From Halogranum rubrum (GTDB taxonomy: Archaea; Halobacteriota; Halobacteria; Halobacteriales; Haloferacaceae), in contig NZ_FOTC01000003.1 in NCBI RefSeq assembly GCF_900114455.1, positions 308,124-372,123 on the forward strand: 64,000 bases of DNA, given 5' to 3'. The first letter of the stretch is position 1. Each line of letters begins with the position of its first letter. The position numbers were made by a program, and so were the translations under genes. The notes under the pieces were generated by a model. It searched no databases. It was not told the DNA's origin and saw only the letters and a program-made list of their open reading frames with translations. Of this stretch, positions 25,455-34,651 are shown piece after piece.

Positions 25455-26621
25455 ATGAAACAGACTATCGTGGCCGTACTCCTGGCACTCATGCTTCTTC
25501 TGGCAGGCTGTTCCGGCGGTGTGGATTCGGGACAGACGACCGATGTGGAGCAGACCGAAACGGCAGGTACAGACGCCGAGGGCGGCGCAACCAGCACGGA
25601 CGGCACGAACGCCGCGTCGACCGGGACGGTGAACCTGTACGTGAGCGACGAGGTGAACGCCATAGACCAGTTCGAACACCTGAACGTCACCATCACGAGA
25701 GTCGGCTTCGCACGGGCTGGCGACGAGGTTGACGAAGAGAGCGAGTCGTCCGCGAACGCGAATACGTCGGTCGAAGCCAACACGACCGTGACAGCAAACG
25801 CAACCGACACGAACGTGTCGGCGTCGGCGAACGCGTCCGTCGAGACCAACGCATCGGTGACCGACGACGGCTCCGCAGACAGTGCGGAGAGCGACGAAGA
25901 CGGTGACACGGGTGGATGGGTCGAGTACGACGTCGGGAAACAGACCGCCGACCTGACCGAACTCCAAGGGCCGCAGTCGACCAAGTTCGGTTCCGTCTCG
26001 CTCGAAGCGGGCAAATACACGAAGGTCTTCGTCTACGTCAGTGAGGTCGAAGGGACGCTCAAGACCGGCGAGACAGTGAACGTGAAGCTGCCGAGTAACA
26101 AGCTTCAACTGAACAAGGGGTTCGCCATCGAATCAGGTGAGAGCGTCGACTTCGTCTACGACATCACCGTCGTCGAAGCGGGTAAGAGCGGCAAGTACGT
26201 CCTCAAACCCGTCATCACCGAATCGGGCACCGGTGACGAAGTCGACATCGAAGTCGTCGAACCGAAGCAGAAGAACGGTGAGAAGGGGAAAGACGAAGCG
26301 AACGACGAGTCGGGCCTCGAAGCGACCTTCGTCGGCGACGTCACGGCCGACGGGGACGCGACGGTCCGCGTGATGCAGGACGGTACCGCCGTCGAAGGCG
26401 CGACGGTCACCGCCAACGGGGAGACGGTCGGAACGACGAACGAAGACGGCGAACTGACGTTCTCGGTCCCCGAGGGCACCGAAGAGCTCGAAGTGACGGT
26501 CACCGCGGACGACGCCGAGGTCGAACTCAGTCAAACCCTCGCGACGTCGAGTGGCGAAAACGGCGGGGAGGGAGACGGCAACGGAGAGGACGCCAACGGT
26601 CTGGACGAAGCGGTCGTGTAG
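25455..26621 (+). CDS. DUF4382 domain lipoprotein
   Basis: 388 residues. A Sec-type lipoprotein signal (MKQTIVAVLLALMLLLAGC) is followed by a Thr/Gly-rich spacer and a DUF4382 domain (GTVNLYVSDEVNAIDQFEHL, then VGFARAG), interrupted by an Asn/Ala/Thr-rich insert of ~60 residues (NANTSVEANTTVTANATDTN). A second carboxypeptidase-regulatory-like beta domain (ATVRVMQDGTAVEGATVTAN) follows, then a Gly/Glu tail. Many NxT/NxS sites suggest glycosylation. Likely a surface protein; function unknown. Confidence 0.8.
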   Translation: MKQTIVAVLLALMLLLAGCSGGVDSGQTTDVEQTETAGTDAEGGATSTDGTNAASTGTVNLYVSDEVNAIDQFEHLNVTITRVGFARAGDEVDEESESSANANTSVEANTTVTANATDTNVSASANASVETNASVTDDGSADSAESDEDGDTGGWVEYDVGKQTADLTELQGPQSTKFGSVSLEAGKYTKVFVYVSEVEGTLKTGETVNVKLPSNKLQLNKGFAIESGESVDFVYDITVVEAGKSGKYVLKPVITESGTGDEVDIEVVEPKQKNGEKGKDEANDESGLEATFVGDVTADGDATVRVMQDGTAVEGATVTANGETVGTTNEDGELTFSVPEGTEELEVTVTADDAEVELSQTLATSSGENGGEGDGNGEDANGLDEAVV

Positions 26622-26740
26622 TCCGGGTGTTGCGTTTCACTCATCGACACGACCCCAGACCACTGCTTTCTGCGGCGAGTATGGTGAGTGCGGCGTTCGG
26701 ACCGACCGATTCTTACCCAATCGCCCATTACTCGAAATCA

Positions 26741-27775
26741 ATGGACGCGCCGCTGTGGACGGACACGCACGCGCCGGCTCTCGCCGACCTCCCGCAGGCG
26801 GAGGTCCGCGACCGGCTGGACCGCACCGTCGACGAGCCGATGAACCTCGTGGTGCAAGGGCCGGTGGGCGTCGGTAAGACGGCCGCCGTTCGAGCGCTCG
26901 CCCGCGAGACACACGACGACCCGGACAACGACTTGGTCGAAATCAACGTCGCGGACTTCTTCAACCGAACGAAGAAGGAGATTCGGTCGGATCCGCGCTT
27001 CGAGCAGTTCCTCGACGGTCGAAGCCGGATGGCCAAACGCGACATGATCAACCGAGTGCTCAAGGAGTCCGCCAGCTACGCCCCGATGTCGGGGTCGTTC
27101 AAGACAATCGTCCTCGACAACGCCGAGGCGATTCGCGAGGACTTCCAGCAGGCGCTGCGCCGCGTGATGGAGCAGCACCACCGGACGACACAGTTCGTCA
27201 TCGCCACGCGCCAGCCCTCGAAGCTCATCCCGCCGATTCGCTCGCGCTGTTTCCCCGTGCCGATTCGTGCGCCGACGACCGACGAGACAATCGACGTGCT
27301 CGAAGGCATCGTCGAGGCTGAGGACGTCGAGTACGACTCGAACGGACTGGAGTTCGTCGCCAGCGCCGCCGGTGGCAACCTCCGAAAGGCGGTGCTCTCG
27401 GCGCAGGCCACCGTCGTCGAACACGACGAACTGACGATGCAGACCGCCTACCAGACGATGGGCGAACTCGGTCACGACGACGCGATACTCGACGCGCTCT
27501 CGGCGGCCGAGGCCGGCGACATCAGTGCTGCCAGAAAGGCCGTCGACGACCTCATCTCCGACGAGGGCTACGACGGCCAAGAGTTCCTGAGCGAACTGCT
27601 CCGCGTCGCTCGCGCGAAATCTGACATCGCGGGCGACGACCTGGCTCGACTCTATCGCCTCGCCGGGAGCGTCGACCTCGACCTCGCGACGGGGACCGAC
27701 GCGACGATTCACCTGACACACCTGCTGTCGGCGTGGTCGACCGAGTCCACGGAGTCCACGGAGCGTGCAGCGTGA
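26741..27775 (+). CDS. rfcC: Replication factor C small subunit (RfcC type)
   Basis: 344 residues. AAA+ clamp-loader subunit: Walker A GPVGVGKT (40-47), sensor and SRC motif PPIRSRC (164-170). Walker B reads IVLDNAEA instead of the canonical LDEAD, so the acidic residue next to Asp is Asn. This fits the divergent third RFC small subunit of haloarchaea. RFC loads PCNA (16.1 kb). An in-frame extension upstream is unlikely, as ATG 26741 aligns with MDAPLWTDTHAPALADLP, the family start. Its stop overlaps the next gene by 4 bp. Confidence 0.93.
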   Translation: MDAPLWTDTHAPALADLPQAEVRDRLDRTVDEPMNLVVQGPVGVGKTAAVRALARETHDDPDNDLVEINVADFFNRTKKEIRSDPRFEQFLDGRSRMAKRDMINRVLKESASYAPMSGSFKTIVLDNAEAIREDFQQALRRVMEQHHRTTQFVIATRQPSKLIPPIRSRCFPVPIRAPTTDETIDVLEGIVEAEDVEYDSNGLEFVASAAGGNLRKAVLSAQATVVEHDELTMQTAYQTMGELGHDDAILDALSAAEAGDISAARKAVDDLISDEGYDGQEFLSELLRVARAKSDIAGDDLARLYRLAGSVDLDLATGTDATIHLTHLLSAWSTESTESTERAA

Positions 27776-28383
27776 ACCCGCTTCCAGTCGCGCCCGGGAC
27801 GTGGCGATACGCGGCCCCACCGCTCTTGCTCGCGCTTCCGGCGCTCGTCGTCGCGTTCCCGGTCGGCGTCGGTCTCCTCGTGCTCACAGTCGCCGTCGTC
27901 GCCTTCTTCCGTGACCCCGAGCGGACACCACCCGCGTCCGGTATCGTCGCTCCGGCGCACGGGAAGGTCTCCGTGATTCGTGAGGAAGGTGAACAGGTCC
28001 GTGTCGGCGTCTTCATGAACGTCACCGACGTCCACGTCATCCGCGCGCCGACCGACGGCTACGCCGAGTCCGTCGAGCGGCGTCCGGGCGCGTACAAACC
28101 GGCGTTCTCGAAGGACTCCGACCGAAACGAACGCGTCGACGTCGACTTCGGAACGCACGAGGTGTCGTTTATCGCCGGGTGGTTCGCCCGCCGCATCCAT
28201 CCGTACATCTCTGGTGGGGAGTCCGTCGCACGCGGTGAACGACTGGGCCACATCGCCTTCGGAAGTCGCGCAGATATCCTCCTCCCGGAGTGGGTCGACG
28301 TCGAGGACGTCGAGGTAGAAAAAGGGCAGCGCGTCACCGCCGGTCAGACGGTGGTCGTAGAGACGCCGACCGCGGCCGACTGA
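27772..28383 (+). CDS. asd: Phosphatidylserine/archaetidylserine decarboxylase-like protein
   Basis: 203 residues from a GTG at 27772, within GTGA overlapping the rfcC stop. Two N-terminal membrane segments (13-46), FFRDPERTPP, AHGKV, FMNVTDVHVIRAPTDG and IAFGSRADILLPE. The Gly164-Ser165 bond is the expected self-cleavage site making the pyruvoyl group. The short form is the type found in archaea, converting archaetidylserine to archaetidylethanolamine. No serine transferase gene is close. Functional coupling with rfcC is probably only transcriptional. Confidence 0.9.
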   Translation: MNPLPVAPGTWRYAAPPLLLALPALVVAFPVGVGLLVLTVAVVAFFRDPERTPPASGIVAPAHGKVSVIREEGEQVRVGVFMNVTDVHVIRAPTDGYAESVERRPGAYKPAFSKDSDRNERVDVDFGTHEVSFIAGWFARRIHPYISGGESVARGERLGHIAFGSRADILLPEWVDVEDVEVEKGQRVTAGQTVVVETPTAAD

Positions 28384-28471
28384 TTCTCGAAGCGCTCTCT
28401 CGTCGTGCGTTCTCCAGTGGAAACAGGGGGGTTTGTCAGACGCTCACATCGTCGAGAGCGTCGGAGCAGAG

Positions 28472-29446
28472 TTACGCTCGCGTCAGCACGTGGACGTACC
28501 GCGTGAGCGACCGGTGGACGCGGCGTTGGAACAGTCTCTCTACGTCCCATCCGGCGTCGACGGCGGCGTCCGCCCACGAACGGTCGGCGACGACGACGGC
28601 GCGAGGCGCGACGCGGGCGGCCTCCGAGAGCGCCCCGGCGACGAGGTCCTTCAAGTCGTGTCGAGCAATCTTCGACTGGCGGCCGTAGGGGGCGTCGAAG
28701 ACGACGCCGTCGACACTGTCGTCCTGTAAGGCGAGACTGGTTGCGTCGCCGCGGACCACGTCCCACGTCGCCTCGGGCGTGAGTTCCGCGAGGTTTGTCC
28801 GACTTCCACGAGCCATCTTCCACTGGGCGTCCGCGCCGACGACGCGAGCGCCGACGAGTGCCGCTTCCAGCAGAACGCCGCCGGTGCCGCACATCGGGTC
28901 GAGAACCGTCTTTCCCGGCCCCGCACCGGCGATGTTGACGAAAGCGCGGGCGTCGAGCGGAGCCATACTTCCCGGTTGGAAAAAGGGGCGGTCGGTCGGC
29001 TTTCGGTCGCCGAAGTCGCGGATGCTCTCGACGTCGAGCCAGCCGAGTATGCAGACGTCGTCGGAGAACAGGACCCGAAGCACGTGGTCGGGGTCGTCGA
29101 GGTCGACCGAGAAACCGCGGTCGACGAGCACACTTCCTAGGGTTCGCTCGGCGTCTTGCGTGCTCACGTCGGTCGCGCTGTGAACGTCACGGGCGCGGAC
29201 GGCGACCGTTCCCGAGCGCTCGATACTGGCCGCTTCGAGGAGGTGACGGGCGCTCTCGACGTCGGCGTCGGTGTGGCCGACGAGTTCGCTGGCGCGGTGG
29301 GTGTACGCCAGCATGCGGAGGCGGTCCGGCGAGATGCCTCGTGCCGTCGCGAGACCGGACGCGACGACGTCGACGGCGTCGGCCGCGCTTTCGGCCTCGC
29401 AGGCGGCGAACGCGTCGTCCTCGCCGGCGAGTTCGAGACAGTACAC
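28472..29446 (-). CDS. trmG10: tRNA (guanine(10)-N2)-dimethyltransferase, Trm-G10 type
   Basis: 324 residues from a GTG at 29446 (VYCLELAGEDDAFA); the longer frame to 29575 lacks family character. N-terminal THUMP-like domain (residues ~1-150) then a Rossmann methyltransferase: TVLDPMCGTGGVLLEAALVG, DAQWKMARGSRTNL, VVFDAPYGRQS (NPPY-like motif). Family members methylate G10 of tRNA. In the NPPY-type motif the first residue is Asp (DAPY), as typical for this family. Confidence 0.9.
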   Translation of the reverse strand: MYCLELAGEDDAFAACEAESAADAVDVVASGLATARGISPDRLRMLAYTHRASELVGHTDADVESARHLLEAASIERSGTVAVRARDVHSATDVSTQDAERTLGSVLVDRGFSVDLDDPDHVLRVLFSDDVCILGWLDVESIRDFGDRKPTDRPFFQPGSMAPLDARAFVNIAGAGPGKTVLDPMCGTGGVLLEAALVGARVVGADAQWKMARGSRTNLAELTPEATWDVVRGDATSLALQDDSVDGVVFDAPYGRQSKIARHDLKDLVAGALSEAARVAPRAVVVADRSWADAAVDAGWDVERLFQRRVHRSLTRYVHVLTRA

Positions 29447-29615
29447 GCTCGCAGTGTGACGACCGACCGGTATGAGGATGCCGACTCTCGCCGCGTCGAA
29501 CCCCGTGTGACCAATCGGCAGACGGACAGAATCCCGAGAGACACGGTGACGGGGGCGATTTCCCACCGTCGACACGTTTGGTCACAAATTCGATGTATCA
29601 TTCAGTAGCACCAAT

Positions 29616-29645
29616 CTTTTTAAACCTTAAATACGACCCTTAAAT
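29616..29645 (+). promoter_or_regulatory. AT-rich promoter of the TBP gene with repeated CCTTAAAT
   Basis: TTTTTAAACC lies about 36-26 nt before the ATG at 29652, and CCTTAAAT occurs twice (29625-29632 and 29638-29645), 13 bp apart. The second copy ends 6 nt before the start codon. The first element fits a TATA box; the second is in the position of a site that could block transcription. Confidence 0.5.
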
Positions 29646-29651
29646 CGATAC

Positions 29652-30212
29652 ATGACCGACCCCACGGACACAATCAATATCGAAAACGTGGTCGCCTCGA
29701 CGGGAATCGGGCAGGAACTCGACTTGCAGAGCGTGGCGATGGACCTCGAAGGGGCCGACTACGACCCGGAGCAGTTCCCGGGACTCGTCTACCGGACCCA
29801 GAACCCGAAGTCTGCGGCGCTCATCTTCCGCTCCGGGAAAATCGTCTGCACGGGGGCCAAGTCGACCGACGACGTTCACGAGAGTCTCAACATCGTCTTC
29901 GACAAACTCCGCGAACTGAAGATTCAGGTCGAAGACGACCCCGAGATTACGGTCCAGAACATCGTCACGAGTGCCGACCTCGGCAAGAACCTCAATCTCA
30001 ACGCTATCGCAATCGGTCTCGGTCTGGAGAACATCGAGTACGAACCGGAACAGTTCCCGGGTCTCGTCTATCGCCTCGACGAACCGAAGGTCGTCGCACT
30101 GCTGTTCGGGTCGGGGAAACTCGTCATCACGGGTGGCAAGAAGCCCGAAGACGCGAAACACGCGGTCGAAGTCATCACGGAACGCCTCTCGGAACTCGGC
30201 CTCCTCGGCTGA
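29652..30212 (+). CDS. tbp: TATA-box-binding protein
   Basis: 186 residues with the two direct repeats of the saddle fold. Repeat 1 has [12 protein letters not shown] and [11 protein letters not shown]; repeat 2 has [12 protein letters not shown] and [14 protein letters not shown] recruits TFB and RNA polymerase. Haloarchaea carry several TBP copies; this one has the canonical length and no extension. Convergent neighbours are absent; a membrane protein follows on the same strand 79 nt later. Confidence 0.97.
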   Translation: MTDPTDTINIENVVASTGIGQELDLQSVAMDLEGADYDPEQFPGLVYRTQNPKSAALIFRSGKIVCTGAKSTDDVHESLNIVFDKLRELKIQVEDDPEITVQNIVTSADLGKNLNLNAIAIGLGLENIEYEPEQFPGLVYRLDEPKVVALLFGSGKLVITGGKKPEDAKHAVEVITERLSELGLLG

Positions 30213-30291
30213 ACGCACACCTCTCAGTTTTCTCTCTTTGGCCTGCACCCGAGAGCGTCAGGACCAAACCCCCACACTGCCAACCCGACGT

Positions 30292-30663
30292 ATGGTTATC
30301 CTCCAGGCCGGAGCGGTCGGCAACCCCGTCGCAATCGCGGGTACGGTCGGCCTGTTCGCGCTGTTCCTCTCGGTTACCGCACACATCGCGGCTCGAAACG
30401 TCCTCGGCGACGTCGAGGTGAAGAAGGCGTTCGTCGTGGGACCGCTTCCGGCAGCCATCGCCGTCGTCTCCACTGCGTTCGGTCTCAGCCCCTTCCTCGC
30501 TATCGCCCTCGCAATCTCTGTCGACGCCGTCGCCATCTCGTTGCTCTACAAGCGTTCGCGACGGCTGACGGCTTACATCACCGCCATCCACATCGTCGTC
30601 AGCATCATCCTCGGCGCGATGCTGTTCTCGCTCGCGTTCCTCCTCAGCAGCGCACCGGGATGA
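30292..30663 (+). CDS. Conserved membrane protein, four helices, unknown function
   Basis: 123 residues from ATG 30292. Four hydrophobic segments (about 10-32, 47-67, 69-86, 95-119) with a NVLGDVEVKKAF loop after the first. The family is widespread in haloarchaea by my recollection, without assigned role. Followed at 58 nt by a CPBP protease gene on the same strand. Confidence 0.7.
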   Translation: MVILQAGAVGNPVAIAGTVGLFALFLSVTAHIAARNVLGDVEVKKAFVVGPLPAAIAVVSTAFGLSPFLAIALAISVDAVAISLLYKRSRRLTAYITAIHIVVSIILGAMLFSLAFLLSSAPG

Positions 30664-30721
30664 GCGAGTGAGAAACAGGGACAACCGAACCGCTCAAGCG
30701 ACGTCCGGACGCACGGACGGC

Positions 30722-31738
30722 ATGGTCGACTCACTGGTCGGACTCGTGTGGAATCGCACGGAACGTCGCCTCCGCGCACCGCTTCGAGTCGTCGCGACCC
30801 TCCTCCTCGTCGGTGTGTTCGTACTCGGTCTCGGTCTGCTCGTCGGCGTCCTCGGTCTCGCTCCCCTCCTCGTCAGTCTGTTCGGTGCGAGTGCTGGCAG
30901 TCTCGCGACGGGCCTCGTCGGTAGTCTCGTCGCCGGTATAGCCATCCTCCTCGCCGTCGCCGTCGCCGGTCGGATAGTCGACCGTCGCTGGTTCGACGAC
31001 TTCGGCTTCCACCTCGACCGGTCGTGGTGGGTCGACCTCGGATTCGGTCTCGGTCTCGGCGTGGGACTGATGACGTTCGTCTTCGTGACTGGCGTCGCCG
31101 CCGGATGGTTCCGCGTGACGAGCGTCGCCGTCGGCAACGTCGTCAGCGGCGGGTTCGTGACGCTCGTCGTCCTCTTCTTGCTGGTCGGTCTCTACGAGGA
31201 ACTGTTCGCCCGGGGCTACCTCCTGACGAACGTCGCGGAGGGACTCACGGGATACGTCGGCGAGCGTGGGGCCGTCGCGCTCTCCGTGCTCTTCTCGTCG
31301 AGCGTGTTCGGCGTCCTCCACGCCAGCAACCCGAACGCGTCGCTGCTGAGCACCGTGACCATCACCCTCGCGGGCGTGATGCTGGCGCTCGGCTACGTGC
31401 TGACGGACGAACTCGCCATCCCCATCGGTCTCCACGTCACGTGGAACCTCTTTCAGGGCGGTGTCTACGGCTTTCCCGTCAGCGGGTTGGGGGTCGAAAC
31501 GACGGTCGTTGCGACCCGAGAACAGGGACCGGACCTCGTGACGGGCGGGAGTTTCGGCCCCGAGGCCGGGTTGCTCGGCGTCGCGGCGATGGTGCTCGGG
31601 ACACTGGCAATCGTCGCGTGGGTTCGCTGGCGACGCGGCGACGTCGGCATTCACCCGGGGCTGACGACGCCGGAGTTGCGTGTGAGCGAATCGAGTGACG
31701 CGAGTGAGGCGAACGAACTGAGCAATCGAACGAACTGA
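30722..31738 (+). CDS. CPBP family intramembrane metalloprotease
   Basis: 338 residues with eight or so membrane segments. The CPBP (Abi/Rce1) motifs are present: YEELFARGYLL (EExxxR-like), VFGVLHASNPN (FxxxH) and LHVTWNLFQGG (HxxxN). Such proteins cleave membrane or prenylated substrates, or process peptides. The start at 30722 is chosen over 30668 because the first 18 residues of the longer form are charged and not conserved in type. C-terminal ~35 residues are polar. Substrate unknown. Confidence 0.88.
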   Translation: MVDSLVGLVWNRTERRLRAPLRVVATLLLVGVFVLGLGLLVGVLGLAPLLVSLFGASAGSLATGLVGSLVAGIAILLAVAVAGRIVDRRWFDDFGFHLDRSWWVDLGFGLGLGVGLMTFVFVTGVAAGWFRVTSVAVGNVVSGGFVTLVVLFLLVGLYEELFARGYLLTNVAEGLTGYVGERGAVALSVLFSSSVFGVLHASNPNASLLSTVTITLAGVMLALGYVLTDELAIPIGLHVTWNLFQGGVYGFPVSGLGVETTVVATREQGPDLVTGGSFGPEAGLLGVAAMVLGTLAIVAWVRWRRGDVGIHPGLTTPELRVSESSDASEANELSNRTN

Positions 31739-31774
31739 GCGAACGGCTATCTCGCCGGGCGGCGACTCTCCTGT

Positions 31775-32185
31775 ATGGACCCCAGACTCACGCTCGTGAC
31801 GCTCGGCGTCGCCGACGTCGACACCGCGATAGCGTTCTACCGCGACGGACTCGGCTTTCCGATGCAAGAACGAGAACCCGACAGCGACGTCGCGTTCTTC
31901 ACGCTCGACGGGACGTGGCTCTCGGTCTATCCGCGGAAGCTACTGGCCGAAGACGCGACAGTGCCGTTCGCCGACGGCGACGAGGCTGGATTCTCCGGGG
32001 TGACGCTGGCGCACAACGTCGACTCGAAAGCCGAAGTCGACGCGATTCTGGGGACGGTCGAGGAAGTTGGCGGGCGACTCGTAAAACCGGCAGCAGATAC
32101 GTTCTGGGGCGGCTACTCGGGCTACTTCGCGGACCCCGACGGCCACCTGTGGGAGGTCGCGTACCCGCTTCTCACGGCAGAGTGA
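31775..32185 (+). CDS. VOC (glyoxalase/bleomycin resistance) family protein
   Basis: 136 residues: LTLVTLGVADVDTAIAFYRD, GLGFPMQE, then GYSGYFADPDGHLWEVAYP. Two beta-alpha-beta-beta-beta modules as in glyoxalase I-like proteins; Glu of WEVAY is the usual metal ligand. Substrate cannot be assigned. Confidence 0.85.
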   Translation: MDPRLTLVTLGVADVDTAIAFYRDGLGFPMQEREPDSDVAFFTLDGTWLSVYPRKLLAEDATVPFADGDEAGFSGVTLAHNVDSKAEVDAILGTVEEVGGRLVKPAADTFWGGYSGYFADPDGHLWEVAYPLLTAE

Positions 32186-32221
32186 GGGTGAAAAATCGAC
32201 GGCGACCCGTTCGGAAGAGCG

Positions 32222-33067
32222 TTACTCGACCAACCGCTCGATTTCGGTCACGAGGATGTCCGAGGCACCGACACCGCGGAGGTCGTTGATGACGTTGAAC
32301 ACGTCGCGTTCGTCGACGACGACGTGGACGGCCACCTTCTCGCCACCGGCGATGTCCATCACCGTCGGCCCGCCCATCCCGGGGATGACGTCGCGGACGT
32401 CGTCCAGTTTGTCCTTCGGCGCGTTCATCATCAGATAGCGTTTGCCGTCGGCGGCCAGCACAGAGCGAAGCGCCATCGTCACCTGTTGGACCTTCGCGTC
32501 GTCTGCGACGTCCGGGCGGGCGAAGAGGCGAACCGACGAGGAGAGCACCTCGTCGATGATTCCTAATCGGTTCACCGCGAGCGTCGTCCCCGTCGAGGTG
32601 ATGTCGATGATGGCGTCGGCCATGTCGACGTGCGGAGTGAGTTCGGTCGCACCGGTCACTTTCACGATTTCGGGGGAGACACCCTGCTCTTCGAAGTAGC
32701 GTCGGGCGATGGTCGGGAACTCGGTGGCGACGCTCTTGTCGTCGACGTCGGCGACAGTCTCGATGTCGCCGTCTTCGGGGGCGGCGAGGACGAGTCGGCA
32801 AGAGCCGAACTCCAGGTCCAAGAGTTCCGTCAACTCGTGGCCCGACTCTCGCACCTGATCGAGACCCGTGATTCCCAGGTCTGCCGCGCCGTCGCGGACG
32901 TACTCAGGAATGTCGGCCGCGCGAGCGAACAGGACGGTCACGTCGGGGTCGACCGTCTCGGCGTAGAGTTTGCGGTCCGACCCGTTCTTGATGTGGAGGC
33001 CGGCGTGTTCGAGCAGCTCGATGGTCGGGTCGTGGATGCGCCCTTTGTTGGGCACGGCGATGCGCAT
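32222..33067 (-). CDS. hisG: ATP phosphoribosyltransferase, long form
   Basis: 281 residues. First enzyme of histidine synthesis: joins ATP and PRPP. N-terminal [37 protein letters not shown] and the PRPP-binding [14 protein letters not shown]. The extra C-terminal domain (about 205-281) is the histidine-binding regulatory domain of the long form, so no HisZ is needed. No other his genes are near, as usual in haloarchaea. Confidence 0.95.
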   Translation of the reverse strand: MRIAVPNKGRIHDPTIELLEHAGLHIKNGSDRKLYAETVDPDVTVLFARAADIPEYVRDGAADLGITGLDQVRESGHELTELLDLEFGSCRLVLAAPEDGDIETVADVDDKSVATEFPTIARRYFEEQGVSPEIVKVTGATELTPHVDMADAIIDITSTGTTLAVNRLGIIDEVLSSSVRLFARPDVADDAKVQQVTMALRSVLAADGKRYLMMNAPKDKLDDVRDVIPGMGGPTVMDIAGGEKVAVHVVVDERDVFNVINDLRGVGASDILVTEIERLVE

Positions 33068-33162
33068 ACTCCCCAGTCAGCCCCACGGGAGAACTGTCTT
33101 TCCCTCTCCCGTAGACGAGACGAACCACACCAGCTAATGTCTCCACGTGGAAACCACCAGTC

Positions 33163-34458
33163 ATGAGCACGCTCCTCATCGAAGGCGGACAGGTACTACT
33201 ACCCGATATGCGGGTCGTCGAGGCGGACGTCCTCGTCGACGCCGACGAAGGTGGTATCCTCGACGTGGGCACGGACATCGAAGTCGACGCCGACGAGACG
33301 CTCGACGCCTCGGGTGGACTGGTGATGCCCGGTCTCGTCAACGCCCACTGTCACGCCGCGATGACCCTGCTTCGAGGGTACGCCGACGACAAACCGCTCG
33401 ACGCGTGGCTACAGGAGGACATCTGGCCGGCCGAGGCCGAACTGACGGCCGAGGACATCCACGTCGGCACGGAGTTGGGTCTCTTGGAGATGATCAAATC
33501 CGGGACGACCGCGTTCGCGGATATGTACTTCGACGTCCCCGAAGTCGTCGACGCCATCGACGAGGCTGGACTCCGCGCTCGCGTCGGCCACGGTGTCGTC
33601 ACCGTCGCCAAAGACGACGAGGGCGCACAGGCCGACATCGACGAGAGTCTCGACATCGCCCGCGAGTTCGACGGTGCCGCAGACGGCCGCGTCACGACGG
33701 CGTACATGCCACACTCGCTGACGACGGTCGGCGAGTCGTACCTCCGCGAGAGCGTCGCCGAGGCACGCGAAGACGACATCCCGGTCCACTTCCACGCCAA
33801 CGAGACGACCGACGAAGTCGACCCCATCGTCGACGAACGTGACGAACGACCGCTCGAATACGCCGACGACCTCGGGATGCTCACCCACGAGGACTTCGTC
33901 GCCCACGGCGTCCACGTCGACGGGGCCGAAATCGACCTGCTCGCGACGCGCGGGACGGGCGTCGTCCACTGTCCGGCCTCGAACATGAAACTCGCGAGCG
34001 GGATGGCCCCGGTCCAGCGGATGCTCGACGCCGGTGTCACGGTCGGACTCGGAACCGACGGCGCGGCGTCGAACAACGACCTCGACATGTTCGACGAGAT
34101 GCGCGACGCGGCGATGCTGGGGAAACTCGCGACCGGAAACGCCAGCGCCGTCGACGCCGAGAGCGTCGTCCAGATGGCGACGCAGGGGAGCGCCGATGCC
34201 ATCGGCGTCCAGTCGGGCGTCGTCGAACCCGGTGCGAACGCCGACCTCGTCGTCCTCGACCTCGACTCGCCGCATCTCACGCCCGCCCACGACCTCGTGA
34301 GCCACCTCGCCTACGCCGCTCGCGGGTCCGACGTTCGCCACACCGTCTGCGACGGTCAGGTGCTCATGCGTGACCGCGAGGTGCTGACGATGGACGAGTC
34401 GGCCGTGCTGACGCGTGCACGGGACCACGCTACGGCTCTCGTCGAACGCGCCGAGTAA
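33163..34458 (+). CDS. MTA/SAH (or 5'-deoxyadenosine) deaminase, amidohydrolase family
   Basis: 431 residues. Metal ligands appear in NAHCHAAMTLLRGYADD, in HFHANET and HGVHVDG, and in GLGTDGAASNNDLDMF. HCPASNMKLASG is typical of the MtaD/DadD group, which deaminates 5'-methylthioadenosine, S-adenosylhomocysteine or 5'-deoxyadenosine to inosine derivatives. The SAH hydrolase gene lies 1.3 kb downstream on the same strand, supporting a role in removing SAM by-products. Exact substrate preference not visible. Confidence 0.9.
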   Translation: MSTLLIEGGQVLLPDMRVVEADVLVDADEGGILDVGTDIEVDADETLDASGGLVMPGLVNAHCHAAMTLLRGYADDKPLDAWLQEDIWPAEAELTAEDIHVGTELGLLEMIKSGTTAFADMYFDVPEVVDAIDEAGLRARVGHGVVTVAKDDEGAQADIDESLDIAREFDGAADGRVTTAYMPHSLTTVGESYLRESVAEAREDDIPVHFHANETTDEVDPIVDERDERPLEYADDLGMLTHEDFVAHGVHVDGAEIDLLATRGTGVVHCPASNMKLASGMAPVQRMLDAGVTVGLGTDGAASNNDLDMFDEMRDAAMLGKLATGNASAVDAESVVQMATQGSADAIGVQSGVVEPGANADLVVLDLDSPHLTPAHDLVSHLAYAARGSDVRHTVCDGQVLMRDREVLTMDESAVLTRARDHATALVERAE

Positions 34459-34651
34459 GTCGGTCGAACGCGTCTCGGTATCGTCTCCGGTGAAGAAAAT
34501 CAACAGTATAAGAATGTTTGTTTTTCTTGAATCTACGCCACGAGAGAGCTTTCTAAACAGTGTTGAACGATGTGAGCGCGTCGTGGAACGGGGCGAACGA
34601 GGTGAACGACACGTTCTGTTTATCTTGAATGTCTGCCTCAGAGAGGATGCA

